A DNA stretch of 64,000 nucleotides from Sphingopyxis sp. JAI108. GTDB taxonomy: Bacteria > Pseudomonadota > Alphaproteobacteria > Sphingomonadales > Sphingomonadaceae. The stretch's first letter is position 1; every line of letters starts with the position of its first letter. Positions 27,444 through 36,207 of the stretch are shown one piece after another. Made by a program: the position numbers and the translations under genes. A model generated the notes under the pieces. The model made no database searches. It saw only the letters and a program-made list of their open reading frames with translations, and was not told where the DNA came from. The stretch spans positions 248,001 through 312,000 of the forward strand of contig NZ_JACCCJ010000002.1 of assembly GCF_013410105.1 (NCBI RefSeq). The letters run 5' to 3'.

Positions 27444-28310
27444 ATGATCGTCGGCGTTATCGGGGCGGGGCAAATGGGTGCGGGCATCGCGCAGGTGTCG
27501 GCGGGCGCCGGCCACGACGTGCTCCTCTCCGACATCGACATCGCGCGCGCCAACGCGGGCAAGGCGGGCATCGCCAAGGCGCTCGGCCGTCTGGTGTCAA
27601 AAGAAAAGACGACACAGGCCGACGCCGACGCGCTGCTGGGCCGCATCACCCCCGTCGCCGACCATGCGGCCTTCGCCCCCGCCGATCTCGTGATCGAGGC
27701 GGCGACCGAGCGCGAGGAAATCAAGCGGACGATCTTCGCCAGCGTCGGCCAACATCTGTCGGCGACCGCGATCCTCGCTTCGAACACCAGTTCGATCCCG
27801 ATCACGCGTCTCGCGCAGGCTGCGCCCGACCCGGCGCGCTTCATCGGCGTGCATTTCTTCAACCCGGTGCCCGTCATGGGCCTGATCGAACTGATCCGCG
27901 GTCTCGCGACGAGCGACGATACGCTGGCAAAGGTCGAGGCCTTCGGCCGCGGGCTCGGCAAGGAAATCGTCCACGCCAACGACGCGCCGGGCTTCATCGT
28001 CAATCGCGTGCTGATGCCGATGATCAATGAAGCGGTGTTCGCGCTCGGCGAAGGCGTCGCGACGATGCAAGACATCGACACCGGCTGCCGCCTCGGCCTC
28101 AATCATCCGATGGGCCCGATCACGCTCGCCGACTTCATCGGGCTCGACACCTGCCTCGAAATCATCCGCGTGCTCTACAGCGGCACCGGCGATCCGAAAT
28201 TTCGCCCGGCGCCCTTGCTCGTCCAATATGTCGATGCGGGCTGGGTCGGCAAAAAGGCGGGCCGCGGTTTCTACGACTGGAGCGGTCCCGAGCCCCTGCC
28301 CACGCGGTGA
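27444..28310 (+). CDS. 3-hydroxybutyryl-CoA dehydrogenase
   Basis: NAD(P)-dependent conversion between 3-hydroxybutyryl-CoA and acetoacetyl-CoA, used in butyrate/PHB metabolism and short-chain beta-oxidation. The 288-residue length matches the stand-alone HBD/PaaH family. VGVIGAGQMGAGIAQ is the NAD-binding loop; LASNTSSIPITRLA and FIGVHFFNPVPVMGLIELIRG hold the catalytic Ser/His/Asn. The C-terminal domain has NDAPGFIVNRVLMPMINEA and GWVGKKAGRGFYDW. The ATG at 27444 has AGGGCAGGAT upstream; a TTG further up at 27423 is less likely. The next gene overlaps its stop (GTGA). Separated from egtD by 68 bases and not obviously part of that operon's function. Confidence 0.94.
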   Translation: MIVGVIGAGQMGAGIAQVSAGAGHDVLLSDIDIARANAGKAGIAKALGRLVSKEKTTQADADALLGRITPVADHAAFAPADLVIEAATEREEIKRTIFASVGQHLSATAILASNTSSIPITRLAQAAPDPARFIGVHFFNPVPVMGLIELIRGLATSDDTLAKVEAFGRGLGKEIVHANDAPGFIVNRVLMPMINEAVFALGEGVATMQDIDTGCRLGLNHPMGPITLADFIGLDTCLEIIRVLYSGTGDPKFRPAPLLVQYVDAGWVGKKAGRGFYDWSGPEPLPTR

Positions 28311-28909
28311 GTGGCTACGACGCCCGGACCCTTGCCTTCTATGCGGCCGAAGCGCCGGTTTATGCGGCGTCGGGCCCGACGGGCGCCGCGCGTCATCTCG
28401 ATTCCTTCCTCGACCGGTTGCCCGAAAGCGCCAAGATTCTCGAACTCGGCTGCGGTGGCGGCCGCGATGCCGCGCACATGATCGCGCGCGGCTTCATGGT
28501 CGATCCGACGGATGGAGTGGCCGAGATCGCGATTCAGGCCGAGGCCCGGCTCGGCAGGCCGGTTCGTGTGATGCGCTTCGGCGAACTCGCCGTCGCCGAA
28601 CGCTACGATGCCATATGGGCGTCGGCCAGCTTGCTCCATGTTCCGCGTGGCGATCTTCCCGACGTACTTGCGCGCATCCATCGCGCGCTAAAGCCCGGCG
28701 GACTGCATTTCGCGAGCTACAAGGGTGGCGGACGCGAAGGAAGAGACCGTTTCGGACGCTATTTCAACTATTTTGCGCGCGAGGAACTCGAAGCCGCTTA
28801 TCGTGACGCCGCACCCTGGGATGGCCTCGATCTCACGGAAGGGCTTGGCGGTGGCTATGACGGGGTGCAGGGGCCATGGGTTCAAATTATCGCGCGCCGC
28901 GCCCTATAG
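28307..28909 (+). CDS. SAM-dependent methyltransferase (class I)
   Basis: A 200-residue small methyltransferase. Motif I is ILELGCGGGRDAAHMIARGF (about residues 44-63) and motif II/III is DAIWASASLLHVPRGDLPDVLARIHRALKPGG. The family resembles the Tehb/ubiE-like class of small-molecule methyltransferases. The start is a GTG at 28307 overlapping the preceding TGA, so it is probably translated by reinitiation. No acceptor-specific domain is visible; substrate unknown. It is the last gene of the unit that begins with the 3-hydroxybutyryl-CoA dehydrogenase. Confidence 0.82.
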   Translation: MSGYDARTLAFYAAEAPVYAASGPTGAARHLDSFLDRLPESAKILELGCGGGRDAAHMIARGFMVDPTDGVAEIAIQAEARLGRPVRVMRFGELAVAERYDAIWASASLLHVPRGDLPDVLARIHRALKPGGLHFASYKGGGREGRDRFGRYFNYFAREELEAAYRDAAPWDGLDLTEGLGGGYDGVQGPWVQIIARRAL

Positions 28910-28976
28910 GGGCGGCCGACGGAGCCGAAAGGCATCGGGTGCGTTGGATATGCGAAATGTAGGGGATGAGTTGATC

Positions 28977-29465
28977 ATGCGTAACAAGGCCTTCCTCGCT
29001 CTCGCGGCAATCTTGCTGGTCGGAACTGCATCGGCGCATGCCCAGCAAGGTGCCCCCGAAGATTCGACGATCAAGGATACGGCCAATTCGGTGACCGAGC
29101 CATTCGACGGCAAGGAGGTTCCTCCCAAGCTGCTCGAAGTGCAGGGCGATCCCTATTCGCTGGCAGGTCTCGGCAAATGCGCCGCTATCATCCGCGAAGT
29201 GCGCGAGCTCGACGAAGTGCTCGGTGCGGATGTCAACGAGCAAGTCGACAAGAGCCGCGCGAAAAAGCGCGAGGAAACCGCCGGTCGCGTCGCCGGAACG
29301 GTGGCGGGCGGCATCATTCCCTTTCGCGGGCTGATCGGCGAGGTAACCGGCGCCAATGCCGAACGGCGCCGCTACGCACTCGCCGTTTATGCGGGGACGG
29401 TGCGTCGGGGCTTTCTCAAAGGCGTCGGGCTTGAGCGTGGTTGCAAGGCGCCAGCGCGGCCTTGA
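28977..29465 (+). CDS. Exported protein of unknown function
   Basis: A 162-residue protein with a clear signal peptide (MRNKAFLALAAILLVGTASAHA, cleavage after AHA). The mature part begins QQGAPEDSTIKDT. It has an acidic helical segment with one Cys (GKCAAIIREVRELDEVLG) and a lysine/arginine/glutamate-rich helix (DKSRAKKREETAGR). A glycine-rich hydrophobic segment follows (VAGTVAGGIIPFRGLIGEVTGA), then a basic tail with a second Cys (GLERGCK). The two cysteines could form a disulfide. The ATG at 28977 has AGGGGATGAG upstream; longer frames (28725, 28950) lack an SD or run into the methyltransferase. Family not recognised; periplasmic or membrane-associated. Confidence 0.75.
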   Translation: MRNKAFLALAAILLVGTASAHAQQGAPEDSTIKDTANSVTEPFDGKEVPPKLLEVQGDPYSLAGLGKCAAIIREVRELDEVLGADVNEQVDKSRAKKREETAGRVAGTVAGGIIPFRGLIGEVTGANAERRRYALAVYAGTVRRGFLKGVGLERGCKAPARP

Positions 29466-29474
29466 TCGCGCTTC

Positions 29475-29795
29475 TCAGAGCGGCGTGTAGACAACGCGGC
29501 AGCGCTCGGGCGCTGAGCGCGCCGCGGTGTTCCATGTCACCTCATTGCCGTTGCGCTGCAGCCGCACGCCGCTCTTGTTCTCGTAAATCTGGCCGCGGTT
29601 CGCTGGCGTTGATTTGAGCACGAGCGTCCGCCCGCCGTTGACGCGCACGATCGCGCCGTCGCCGACATAATCGACCTTGAGCCGTGTGCCCGCGTTGCAT
29701 TCATAGCTGGTGCCGGTGTTGCGCGGCGGCACCGATGAACAGGCGTTAAGCGCGAGAATTGCGGCGCCCGCCGCGAAAGCAGATGTCGTCCTCAT
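29475..29795 (-). CDS. MliC-like C-type lysozyme inhibitor lipoprotein
   Basis: A 106-residue lipoprotein: signal sequence with lipobox L-N-A-C (Cys19), then an MliC-type domain. YECNAG (Cys33) and the near-terminal ERCRVVY Cys would form the characteristic disulfide across a small beta barrel. RTLVLKSTPANRGQIYENKSGVRLQRNGNEVTW is the usual central strand pattern with the conserved SG and W. Known members sit in the outer membrane and protect peptidoglycan from host lysozyme; in a free-living bacterium the target may be lysozymes of protists or competitors. Adjacent to another small exported protein gene on the same strand (14-base gap). Confidence 0.8.
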   Translation of the reverse strand: MRTTSAFAAGAAILALNACSSVPPRNTGTSYECNAGTRLKVDYVGDGAIVRVNGGRTLVLKSTPANRGQIYENKSGVRLQRNGNEVTWNTAARSAPERCRVVYTPL

Positions 29796-29808
29796 GTCGC
29801 CTTCCCCT

Positions 29809-30426
29809 TCAATAACCCGACCGGACGCACAGCACGTCGGCGAGATAAACCCGCCCGCTCACCGTCTCCATATGCTCGCGCGCCGATCCGTTCCAGCCGA
29901 TCGAACGGCACCAGTTATCGGCCGCTTGCGCCGCGCAATTGGCGGTTGCCGAACCGCGCGTGCAGGCGAGGATGCGATAGTTGCCGGTCGAGGGCTGCGT
30001 ATGGAATTCGGCAAAATTGCCGCGCGCGACCTGATCGTTGGCCGGCGGATTGGGGTTCCAGCCTCCGCCGCCGCCCGAACCTACCGGACGCATCGATTGG
30101 ACCGTGATGCCGCGCAGGACATTATTGAGCATCGGCGTATCGCGATCGACCGTCCGGCAATTGCCGCGATAGCGCGTCCTCTCGCAAAGTTCCCAGCGCC
30201 CGGTCGGAACCCGGATCGAATTGACCGGCCACGCGAGGCCGAGGTTCGATTTCGCTTCGCCGATGAACACCGCCGGGCCGCGATATCCCGCATCGCGATA
30301 GATGGTCGCTTCGGGCGGCCGGGCCATTCGGTCTTCGGGAGACTGCGCGTTCGACGTGGCAAGGAACCCCGCCCCTATCGACGCCGCAGCCGCGGCAAGG
30401 ATCGACAAACGACAAGCGGTTTTCAT
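29809..30426 (-). CDS. Exported beta/gamma-crystallin-like protein
   Basis: A 205-residue secreted protein. The signal peptide ends around residue 28 (GFLATSNAQS). Residues about 38-95 look like a beta/gamma-crystallin unit: ATIYRDAGYRGPAVFIGEAKSNLGL..., then NSIRVPTGRWELCERTRYRGNCRTVDRDTP, with the repeated Y-R-G turn and W-E-L-C-E strand typical of the fold. After a Gly/Pro/Asn-rich linker (GSGGGGGWNPNPPAND) a second, cysteine-rich domain (ILACTRGSATANC, DNWCRSIGW, VLCVRSGY) has no family I recognise. I chose ATG 30426 with GGGAGG upstream; a GTG three bases earlier is possible. Likely periplasmic or extracellular, perhaps calcium-binding. Confidence 0.75.
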   Translation of the reverse strand: MKTACRLSILAAAAASIGAGFLATSNAQSPEDRMARPPEATIYRDAGYRGPAVFIGEAKSNLGLAWPVNSIRVPTGRWELCERTRYRGNCRTVDRDTPMLNNVLRGITVQSMRPVGSGGGGGWNPNPPANDQVARGNFAEFHTQPSTGNYRILACTRGSATANCAAQAADNWCRSIGWNGSAREHMETVSGRVYLADVLCVRSGY

Positions 30427-30550
30427 CACAGCCTCCCATTTTGCGGCGCGACCCGGAGATTCGTTATGTCCCGGAAGTTTACGTTATCCCGAGGGAGCTT
30501 GCAAATTTTCCCAGCGACCGGCGAAAGCCAACGCGGCATCGCACGTTAGA

Positions 30551-31897
30551 TCAGGGCGCCGTCTTGGGGGACGTTGCCAATTCCGCCGTTTCGGGTGTCG
30601 AGGCGGATACCGATGCTTCGGGCACGGGGCGTTCGTTGGGAGGTGTCGCGAGCGGCGGCGCGATACCGAGCATCAGCCCAGCGAGCGCCGCCGACATCAG
30701 GTTCGACAGGCTGCCGGCGAGCAGCGCCTTCAGGCCGAGCTTGGCGATCATCGGGCGCTGGTTTGGGGCGAGCCCGCCGGTCACCGCCATCTGGATCGCG
30801 ATCGAGCTGAAATTGGCGAATCCGCAAAGTGCAAAGGTGGCGATCGCGACTGCAGCCATCGACATGTCGCCTTGCACCTTGCCGAGGTCGATGAAGGAGA
30901 CGAATTCGTTGAGCACGATCTTGCTGCCGAACAGTCCGCCGACGGTCGCGCTTTCGTCCCACGGCACGCCCATCAGCCACATGACGGGGCGAAAGATCGC
31001 GCCGATCACCGCCTGAAACGAGAGGCCTTCATAGCCGAACCAGCCGCCGATGCCGGCGAGCAGCCCGTTGGCAAGCGCGACGAGCGCGACGAAGGCAAGA
31101 ACCATCGCGCCGACCGCGACGGCGAGCTTGACGCCGGTCTGCGCGCCCTGCGCCGCCGCCATGATGATGTTCGCGGGCTTTTCCTCGTCGTGGCTGGCCT
31201 CGGGCATGATCACCGGCTCGATGCCGAGATCCTTCGGATCGTCGGGCATCATGATCTTGGCCATCAATATGCCGCCGGGCGCCGACATGAAGCTTGCCGC
31301 GAGCAAATAGGGGAGCAACTGCTCGCCGATCATGCTCGCATAGGCGCCGAGGATGGTGCCCGCGACGCCCGCCATGCCGACCGTCATGATAGTGAAGAGC
31401 TGCGAAGGGGTGAGGCCGGCGAGATAGGGACGGATGACCAGCGGCGATTCGGACTGGCCGACGAAGATGTTCGCCGCGGCGCCGAGGCTTTCGACCTTGG
31501 TGATTCCGGTGACCTTCTGAATCGCGCCGCCGACCCATTTGATCACCAGCTGCATGATGCCGAGATAATAGAGGATCGAGATTAGCGAGGCGAAGAAGAT
31601 GATCACCGGAAGCGCGGCGATCGCGAAGCTGTTCGCCCCCATTTCGGGCGATGCGAGCGGGCCGAAGATGAAATCGGTGCCCGCCTTGGCATAGCCCAGC
31701 AGGTTCGACACGCCGTTCGACATCGCCTGGATCACCGCGCGCCCCCATGGCGTGCCGATTACGAGCACTGCGAAACCGGCCTGGAGCAGGAAGGCGGGAA
31801 CGACGATGCGCGGGCGAATCCAGCGGCGGTTCGATGAAAAAAGCACGGCAATCGCAAGCAATACGACGATGCCGAGCAGACCGATCAGGCGTTCCAT
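30551..31897 (-). CDS. Concentrative nucleoside transporter (NupC family)
   Basis: A 448-residue inner-membrane nucleoside/cation symporter. The CNT family marks are clear: GQSESPLVIRPYLAGLTPSQLFTIMT (the GQSE-P substrate motif), a transport domain with MTVGMAGVAGTILGAYASMIGE, and GSKIVLNEFVSFIDLG (the conserved N-E-F/S segment). The C-terminal helices contain ALCGFANFSSIAIQMAVTGGLAPNQR. The C terminus is an extra Pro/Thr/Ser-rich tail (APPLATPPNERPVPEAS...). ATG 31897 follows GGGGGACG; an upstream frame to 32182 is Arg-rich and not real. It is transcribed alone, divergently from the queuosine transporter operon. Confidence 0.94.
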   Translation of the reverse strand: MERLIGLLGIVVLLAIAVLFSSNRRWIRPRIVVPAFLLQAGFAVLVIGTPWGRAVIQAMSNGVSNLLGYAKAGTDFIFGPLASPEMGANSFAIAALPVIIFFASLISILYYLGIMQLVIKWVGGAIQKVTGITKVESLGAAANIFVGQSESPLVIRPYLAGLTPSQLFTIMTVGMAGVAGTILGAYASMIGEQLLPYLLAASFMSAPGGILMAKIMMPDDPKDLGIEPVIMPEASHDEEKPANIIMAAAQGAQTGVKLAVAVGAMVLAFVALVALANGLLAGIGGWFGYEGLSFQAVIGAIFRPVMWLMGVPWDESATVGGLFGSKIVLNEFVSFIDLGKVQGDMSMAAVAIATFALCGFANFSSIAIQMAVTGGLAPNQRPMIAKLGLKALLAGSLSNLMSAALAGLMLGIAPPLATPPNERPVPEASVSASTPETAELATSPKTAP

Positions 31898-32022
31898 GAT
31901 GTCAATGCGTCCCCCGCAAGTTAATGGGCCTGAATAACGGGCTTTGGCGGCGGGGCAAGGGGCGCGCGGCCAGCCGTGCTTCTCGGACTTTCCAGCCTGC
32001 GTAAAACCGACTATCGGGCGGC

Positions 32023-32700
32023 ATGACCGAACCGACCTCGGCGGCGCTGCCGCGCACGCTTTCACCCTCGCTCTTCCTTTTCTCGATCGTCTATGGCGGC
32101 ATGGTCGTGCTCGCCGGCGTGCTCGGGAACAAGCAGGTGGCCTTGGGCGGCTGGCTCGCGGTCGAGGCGGGTATCTTCGCATTCCTGATCCTCGTTGCCC
32201 TGTCGAGCGCAGTGTCGGAACTGCACGGGCAATCGGTCGCGAACCGGCTCGTCCTTTGGGGTTTCGTCCCGCTGGTGCTGTCGATCATGCTGACCGCGCT
32301 GGTGCTCGCGCTTCCGGCGTCGCCCGAAATGCAGCCCGAACGGCTCGCCGCGTTTGACATGGTCCTCGGCCAGAGCCCGCGGCTGATGGCGGCGGGGATC
32401 GTCGCCTATGGCACCTCGCAATTTCTGAACGTTACCATCTTCAGCAAGCTCCGGGGACGCGAAGCCGCCGGCACGGGCACGACCTGGCTTGCTATTCGGG
32501 GTGCGATCGCCAGCGCCCTGAGCCAGATCGTCGATACGTTGCTGTTCGTCACCATCGCCTTTTACGGCGTGTTCCCGATCGCGAACCTGATGGGCGGGCA
32601 GATGCTCGCCAAGGTCGCGCTTTCGGTGCTCGTCATTCCTTTCGTCATCACCGGGTTGGTCGCGCTCGGCCGCAGCCTCGATGCGAAAAACGCCGGATGA
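32023..32700 (+). CDS. Queuosine precursor transporter (YhhQ/VUT family)
   Basis: A 225-residue membrane protein with about six hydrophobic segments, of the VUT_1 / YhhQ family that imports queuine or preQ precursors (preQ0/preQ1). Recognisable family elements: [30 protein letters not shown] (the conserved E-x-x-G...R segment), [18 protein letters not shown], and [27 protein letters not shown] with the S-Q-x-x-D-T motif. gluQ, which acts on queuosine-modified tRNA, is elsewhere in the window (23349). First gene of a tight + operon; argB starts inside its stop codon (ATGA). Family call good; which precursor is carried is unknown. Confidence 0.87.
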   Translation: MTEPTSAALPRTLSPSLFLFSIVYGGMVVLAGVLGNKQVALGGWLAVEAGIFAFLILVALSSAVSELHGQSVANRLVLWGFVPLVLSIMLTALVLALPASPEMQPERLAAFDMVLGQSPRLMAAGIVAYGTSQFLNVTIFSKLRGREAAGTGTTWLAIRGAIASALSQIVDTLLFVTIAFYGVFPIANLMGGQMLAKVALSVLVIPFVITGLVALGRSLDAKNAG

Positions 32701-33605
32701 TATCGATGACCGATCCCTCTAAAATGCCCGATCTGCTCGCCAAGGCCGAAACGCTCGTCGAGGCACTGCCCTATCTACAGCGCTATGCCGGCGAAACCTT
32801 CGTGATCAAATATGGCGGCCATGCGATGGGCGATCCCGAAGCGCAGCGCGACTTCGCCGAAGATGTCGTGCTCTTGAAGGCCGTCGGCATCAATCCGGTC
32901 GTCGTTCACGGTGGCGGGCCGCAGATCGGGGCGATGCTGAAACAGCTCGGCATTGAATCGACGTTCGTCGGCGGCCTCCGCGTCACCGACGCCGCGACCG
33001 CCGAGGTCGCCGAGATGGTTCTTGCGGGCAAGATCAACAAGGAAATCGTCAGCTGGATCGCAGGACTCGGCGGCCGCGCGGTCGGCATTTCGGGTAAAGA
33101 CGCGAACCTCGTGCTGGCCGAAAAGGTCAGCCGCACCGAGCCGGATCCCAATTCGGGGATCGAGCGCCACGTCGACCTGGGCTTCGTCGGTGAACCCGTC
33201 GCGGTCGACCCGACGATCCTTGTCAACCTGACGAACGACAATTTCATCCCTGTTGTCGCGCCTGTCGCGCTCGGCGCCGATGGCGCGACCTATAATATCA
33301 ACGCCGACACGATGGCGGGCGCGATCGCGGGTGCTCTCGGCGCGAAGCGTTTCTTCCTGCTCACCGACGTCGCCGGTGTGCTCGACAAGTCTGGCGCGCT
33401 GCTCACCGACCTTGATCGCGCCGCGATCGACGGGCTGAAGGGCGACGGCACAATCACCGGCGGAATGATCCCGAAGGTGGACACCTGCGTCGCCGCGGTC
33501 GATGCGGGGGTCGAGGCGGCGGTCATCCTCGACGGGCGCATTCCGCACGCGATGCTGCTCGAAATTTTCACCGCGAGGGGTGCGGGGACGCTCATTCACC
33601 GCTAA
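32697..33605 (+). CDS. argB: Acetylglutamate kinase
   Basis: ATP-dependent phosphorylation of N-acetylglutamate, the second step of arginine synthesis. The 302-residue length and motifs are standard: [11 protein letters not shown] near residue 40 (phosphate loop), [14 protein letters not shown] (substrate loop), [28 protein letters not shown], and the C-terminal [17 protein letters not shown] [21 protein letters not shown]. The arginine-inhibited class has an N-terminal helix before the kinase core, which is present here (about 25 residues), so feedback inhibition by arginine is possible. The start overlaps the transporter stop in ATGA; an in-frame ATG at 32706 is a less likely alternative. 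Confidence 0.96.
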   Translation: MISMTDPSKMPDLLAKAETLVEALPYLQRYAGETFVIKYGGHAMGDPEAQRDFAEDVVLLKAVGINPVVVHGGGPQIGAMLKQLGIESTFVGGLRVTDAATAEVAEMVLAGKINKEIVSWIAGLGGRAVGISGKDANLVLAEKVSRTEPDPNSGIERHVDLGFVGEPVAVDPTILVNLTNDNFIPVVAPVALGADGATYNINADTMAGAIAGALGAKRFFLLTDVAGVLDKSGALLTDLDRAAIDGLKGDGTITGGMIPKVDTCVAAVDAGVEAAVILDGRIPHAMLLEIFTARGAGTLIHR

Positions 33606-33642
33606 CATTGATGCCATCGACCTTTTCGGCCGGAGACCTTCC

Positions 33643-33951
33643 TTGTATTTCATGCTTCTCGATATTCTGTCGATCCTGCTCAACATCCTCTGGTGGATCA
33701 TCATCGTCCAGGCCGTGATGTCGTGGCTGATCGCGTTCAACGTCATCAACACGCACAATGATTTCGTGGGGCAGCTCTGGCACGTCCTCGACCGGATCAC
33801 CGAGCCGCTGTACCGCCCGTTCCGGCGCATCATGCCCGATTTCGGAGGCATCGACCTGACGCCGATGGTGGTGCTGATCTTGCTCATCATCATCCAGGGC
33901 CCGGTCATGGCCTATCTGTACCGGCTCGGCGTCCAGACCGGGATGGCCTGA
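33643..33951 (+). CDS. YggT-family membrane protein
   Basis: A 102-residue protein with two hydrophobic segments (ILSILLNILWWIIIVQAVMSW and MVVLILLIIIQGPVMAYL) around a basic loop with the YggT signature ITEPLYRPFRRIMPDFGGIDLTPM. YggT proteins are membrane proteins of unclear function linked to stress, osmotic and division phenotypes in different bacteria. The start is uncertain: a TTG at 33643 has CGGAG at a good distance, while the first ATG is at 33652 with the SD too far away; I prefer the TTG. It lies between argB and folD in one operon, with folD starting three bases after its stop. Confidence 0.85.
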   Translation: MYFMLLDILSILLNILWWIIIVQAVMSWLIAFNVINTHNDFVGQLWHVLDRITEPLYRPFRRIMPDFGGIDLTPMVVLILLIIIQGPVMAYLYRLGVQTGMA

Positions 33952-33954
33952 CGC

Positions 33955-34863
33955 ATGACAGGTTCCGTACCCGCCACCAAATCGATCGACGGCAAGGCCT
34001 TCGCCGCGGGCTTGCGCGCGCGGATCGCCGACGCGGTTCCGGCGTTTCGCGCGGCGACGGGGCGAGCGCCGGGGCTTGCCGTGGTTCTTGTCGGCGACGA
34101 TCCGGCGAGCGCGGTCTATGTCGGGTCGAAAGGCAAGGCGACGGTCGCGGCGGGAATGGAAAGCTTCGAGCACCGCCTGCCCGCTACCGCGACGCAGGAT
34201 GAGGTCGAAGCGCTGCTCGCGGCGCTCAACGCCGACGAGGCGGTTGACGGCATCCTCCTGCAACTCCCGCTCCCCGGCCATCTCGACGAACAGGCGGCGG
34301 TTGCGACGATCGACCCCGACAAGGATGTCGACGGGCTGACCCCGGTCAGCGCGGGCCGCCTCGCGCTCGGCATAGCTGGAATGGTGCCCTGCACGCCCTA
34401 CGGCTGTCTGCTGCTGCTCCAGGACCGGCTCGGCGACCTGTCGGGCAAGGACGCGATCGTCGTCGGGCGCTCGATCCTCGTCGGCAAGCCGATGGGGCAA
34501 TTGCTGCTCGGCGCCAATTGCACCGTGACGATGGCGCATAGCCGCACCCGCGACCTGCCCGACCTCGTTCGCCGCGCCGATATCGTCGTCGCCGCGGTCG
34601 GCCGCGCCGAAATGGTGAAGGGCGACTGGATCAAACCCGGCGCGATCGTGATCGACGTTGGCATCAACCGTCTGCCGCCCGCGCAGGGCGAAGCCAAGGG
34701 GCGGCTCGTCGGCGACGTCGACTATGCCGCGGCGGCGGCGGTGGCCGATGCGATCACGCCGGTGCCCGGCGGCGTCGGTCCCATGACCATCGCATGCCTG
34801 CTGCGCAACACGCTGGTCGCCGCGCATCGCCGCGCGGGCCTTGCCGATCCCGAGGGTTTTTGA
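33955..34863 (+). CDS. folD: Bifunctional methylenetetrahydrofolate dehydrogenase / methenyltetrahydrofolate cyclohydrolase
   Basis: Interconverts 5,10-methylene-, methenyl- and 10-formyl-tetrahydrofolate in the cytoplasm. The 302 residues contain [24 protein letters not shown], with the FolD Tyr and the catalytic Lys in YVxxKxK form. Also present are [29 protein letters not shown], and the NADP loop [32 protein letters not shown] is at the C terminus. Gly in place of the usual Arg/Lys after YV is a small departure from the common YVRxKxK form. It begins three bases after the YggT stop, and its stop shares bases with the next start. Confidence 0.96.
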   Translation: MTGSVPATKSIDGKAFAAGLRARIADAVPAFRAATGRAPGLAVVLVGDDPASAVYVGSKGKATVAAGMESFEHRLPATATQDEVEALLAALNADEAVDGILLQLPLPGHLDEQAAVATIDPDKDVDGLTPVSAGRLALGIAGMVPCTPYGCLLLLQDRLGDLSGKDAIVVGRSILVGKPMGQLLLGANCTVTMAHSRTRDLPDLVRRADIVVAAVGRAEMVKGDWIKPGAIVIDVGINRLPPAQGEAKGRLVGDVDYAAAAAVADAITPVPGGVGPMTIACLLRNTLVAAHRRAGLADPEGF

Positions 34864-35531
34864 TGCGCCAACTGCTCTTTCCCGCGCTGGCACTGATGCT
34901 TGCGGGCTGTACAGGGTCGGCCGACGATTTCCGCAACCGGCCGCTCGCCGCCAACCCCAGCGCGTTCATCGCCGCCGAGATCGGCTTCGCGAGGCTCGCG
35001 CAGGAAAAAGGGCAATGGACCGCGTTCCGCGAAACGTCGCATCCCGATGCCGTTATGTTCGTGCCCGAGCGGGTGAAGGCGCGCGACTGGCTGAAATCGC
35101 AAAAGGACCCTGCCGAGGCGGTGAAGTGGCAACCGCACGCCGTCTATGTCAGCTGCGACGGGAATAGCGGCGTTACGACCGGCGCCTGGCAAAAGGGGCC
35201 GGCGAACGGCTTTTTCACCACTGTCTGGACGCGCGATGAAAAGGGTCGGCTCAGCTGGATTCTCGACCATGGCGATGCGCTGACGACACCGCGCGAAGCA
35301 CCCGACTTCATCGCATCAAAGCTCGGGGTCTGCGGTTCGCGGCCCGCCGTGCCGATCGAGGCGGGCGGCGAGGGCGAGGATATGGCCGTCGGCCTTTCCG
35401 GCGACCAGACGCTCAGCTGGACCTCGACCGTCCGCGCCGACAAGTCGCGCCGCGTCACGATCCGCCTGTGGGACGGCAAGGAAATGGCTACCGTCGTCGA
35501 CGATCAGGTCGCGGCACCGAAGCGGCCATGA
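34863..35531 (+). CDS. Lipoprotein with SnoaL/NTF2-like (DUF4440-type) domain
   Basis: A 222-residue lipoprotein. Lipobox L-M-L-A-G-C puts lipidation at Cys16. Residues 30-140 have the look of an NTF2/SnoaL cone: AAEIGFARLAQEKGQWTAFRE, HPDAVMFVPERVKARDWLK, then strands GVTTGAWQKG and FFTTVWTRDEKGRLSWILDHGD. The C-terminal 80 residues (VTIRLWDGKEMATVV at the end) are a separate beta segment of unknown type. Proteins of this type are found as periplasmic lipoproteins in sphingomonads, function unknown. The start overlaps the folD stop (TGATG) and the stop overlaps the MarC start, so it is embedded in the operon. Confidence 0.78.
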   Translation: MRQLLFPALALMLAGCTGSADDFRNRPLAANPSAFIAAEIGFARLAQEKGQWTAFRETSHPDAVMFVPERVKARDWLKSQKDPAEAVKWQPHAVYVSCDGNSGVTTGAWQKGPANGFFTTVWTRDEKGRLSWILDHGDALTTPREAPDFIASKLGVCGSRPAVPIEAGGEGEDMAVGLSGDQTLSWTSTVRADKSRRVTIRLWDGKEMATVVDDQVAAPKRP

Positions 35532-36157
35532 TCGACCTTTTCATCTCGGCCTTCGTTACGTTGTTCGTCGTGATCGATCCGCCGGGCTGCGCGCCGATCT
35601 ACGCCAGCCTGACCACCGGCGCCAGCGCGCAGCAGCGCCGCTCGATGGCGATCCGTGCGACGATCATCGCCGGCCTGATCCTCGTCTTTTTCGCGATGTT
35701 CGGCGAAGCCTTGCTCAGCTTCCTCCATATCGATCTCGACAGTTTCCGCATCGCGGGCGGCATCATGTTGTTCATCATCGCGATCGACATGGTGTTCGAA
35801 AAGCGCACCGAACGTCGCGAACAGCGTGCCGAGAAGGTCATGGCCACCCCCGAGATCGAGGATGTGTCGGTCTTTCCGATGGCGATGCCGATGCTCGCGG
35901 GGCCGGGGTCGATCGCCTCGGTGATGTTGCTCGTGTCGCAGAATAACGGGCTTGAGCGGGCTTTCGTCATCTTTGGCGCGCTGCTGCTCGTGCTGCTGCT
36001 GACGCTCGCGGCGCTGCTTGCGGCAGGGCCGCTGATGCGCCTCATCGGGAACAAGGGTGAGGCTGTAATCACGCGCCTGCTTGGCGTGCTGCTTGCGGCG
36101 CTCGCGGCGCAATTCGTGATCGACGGGCTGAAAGCCAGCTTCCCGAGCCTGACATAA
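35528..36157 (+). CDS. MarC-family integral membrane protein
   Basis: A 209-residue inner-membrane protein with about six helices. It has the MarC family opening FISAFVTLFVVIDPPGCAPIYASLT (the conserved D-P-x-G/P-x-x-P block). RIAGGIMLFIIAIDMVFEKR follows, then a charged cytoplasmic loop, then FPMAMPMLAGPGSIASVMLLV. MarC proteins were once thought to be drug pumps, but their role is unresolved. Start ATG 35528 overlaps the lipoprotein stop. Last gene of the six-gene operon from 32023, followed immediately by the shared terminator at 36157-36190. Confidence 0.9.
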   Translation: MIDLFISAFVTLFVVIDPPGCAPIYASLTTGASAQQRRSMAIRATIIAGLILVFFAMFGEALLSFLHIDLDSFRIAGGIMLFIIAIDMVFEKRTERREQRAEKVMATPEIEDVSVFPMAMPMLAGPGSIASVMLLVSQNNGLERAFVIFGALLLVLLLTLAALLAAGPLMRLIGNKGEAVITRLLGVLLAALAAQFVIDGLKASFPSLT

Positions 36158-36190
36158 AAGGGGCGCCGTCTCAGCGGCGCCCCTTCCTCT
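36157..36190. terminator. Bidirectional intrinsic terminator between marC-like and OmpA genes
   Basis: AGGGGCGCC pairs perfectly with GGCGCCCCT around an eight-base loop. On the + strand it is followed by TCCTCT; on the minus strand by TTTTATG. It lies exactly between two convergent genes and probably stops both. Confidence 0.8.
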
Positions 36191-36207
36191 CCACGGGGTC
36201 GAGCCGG

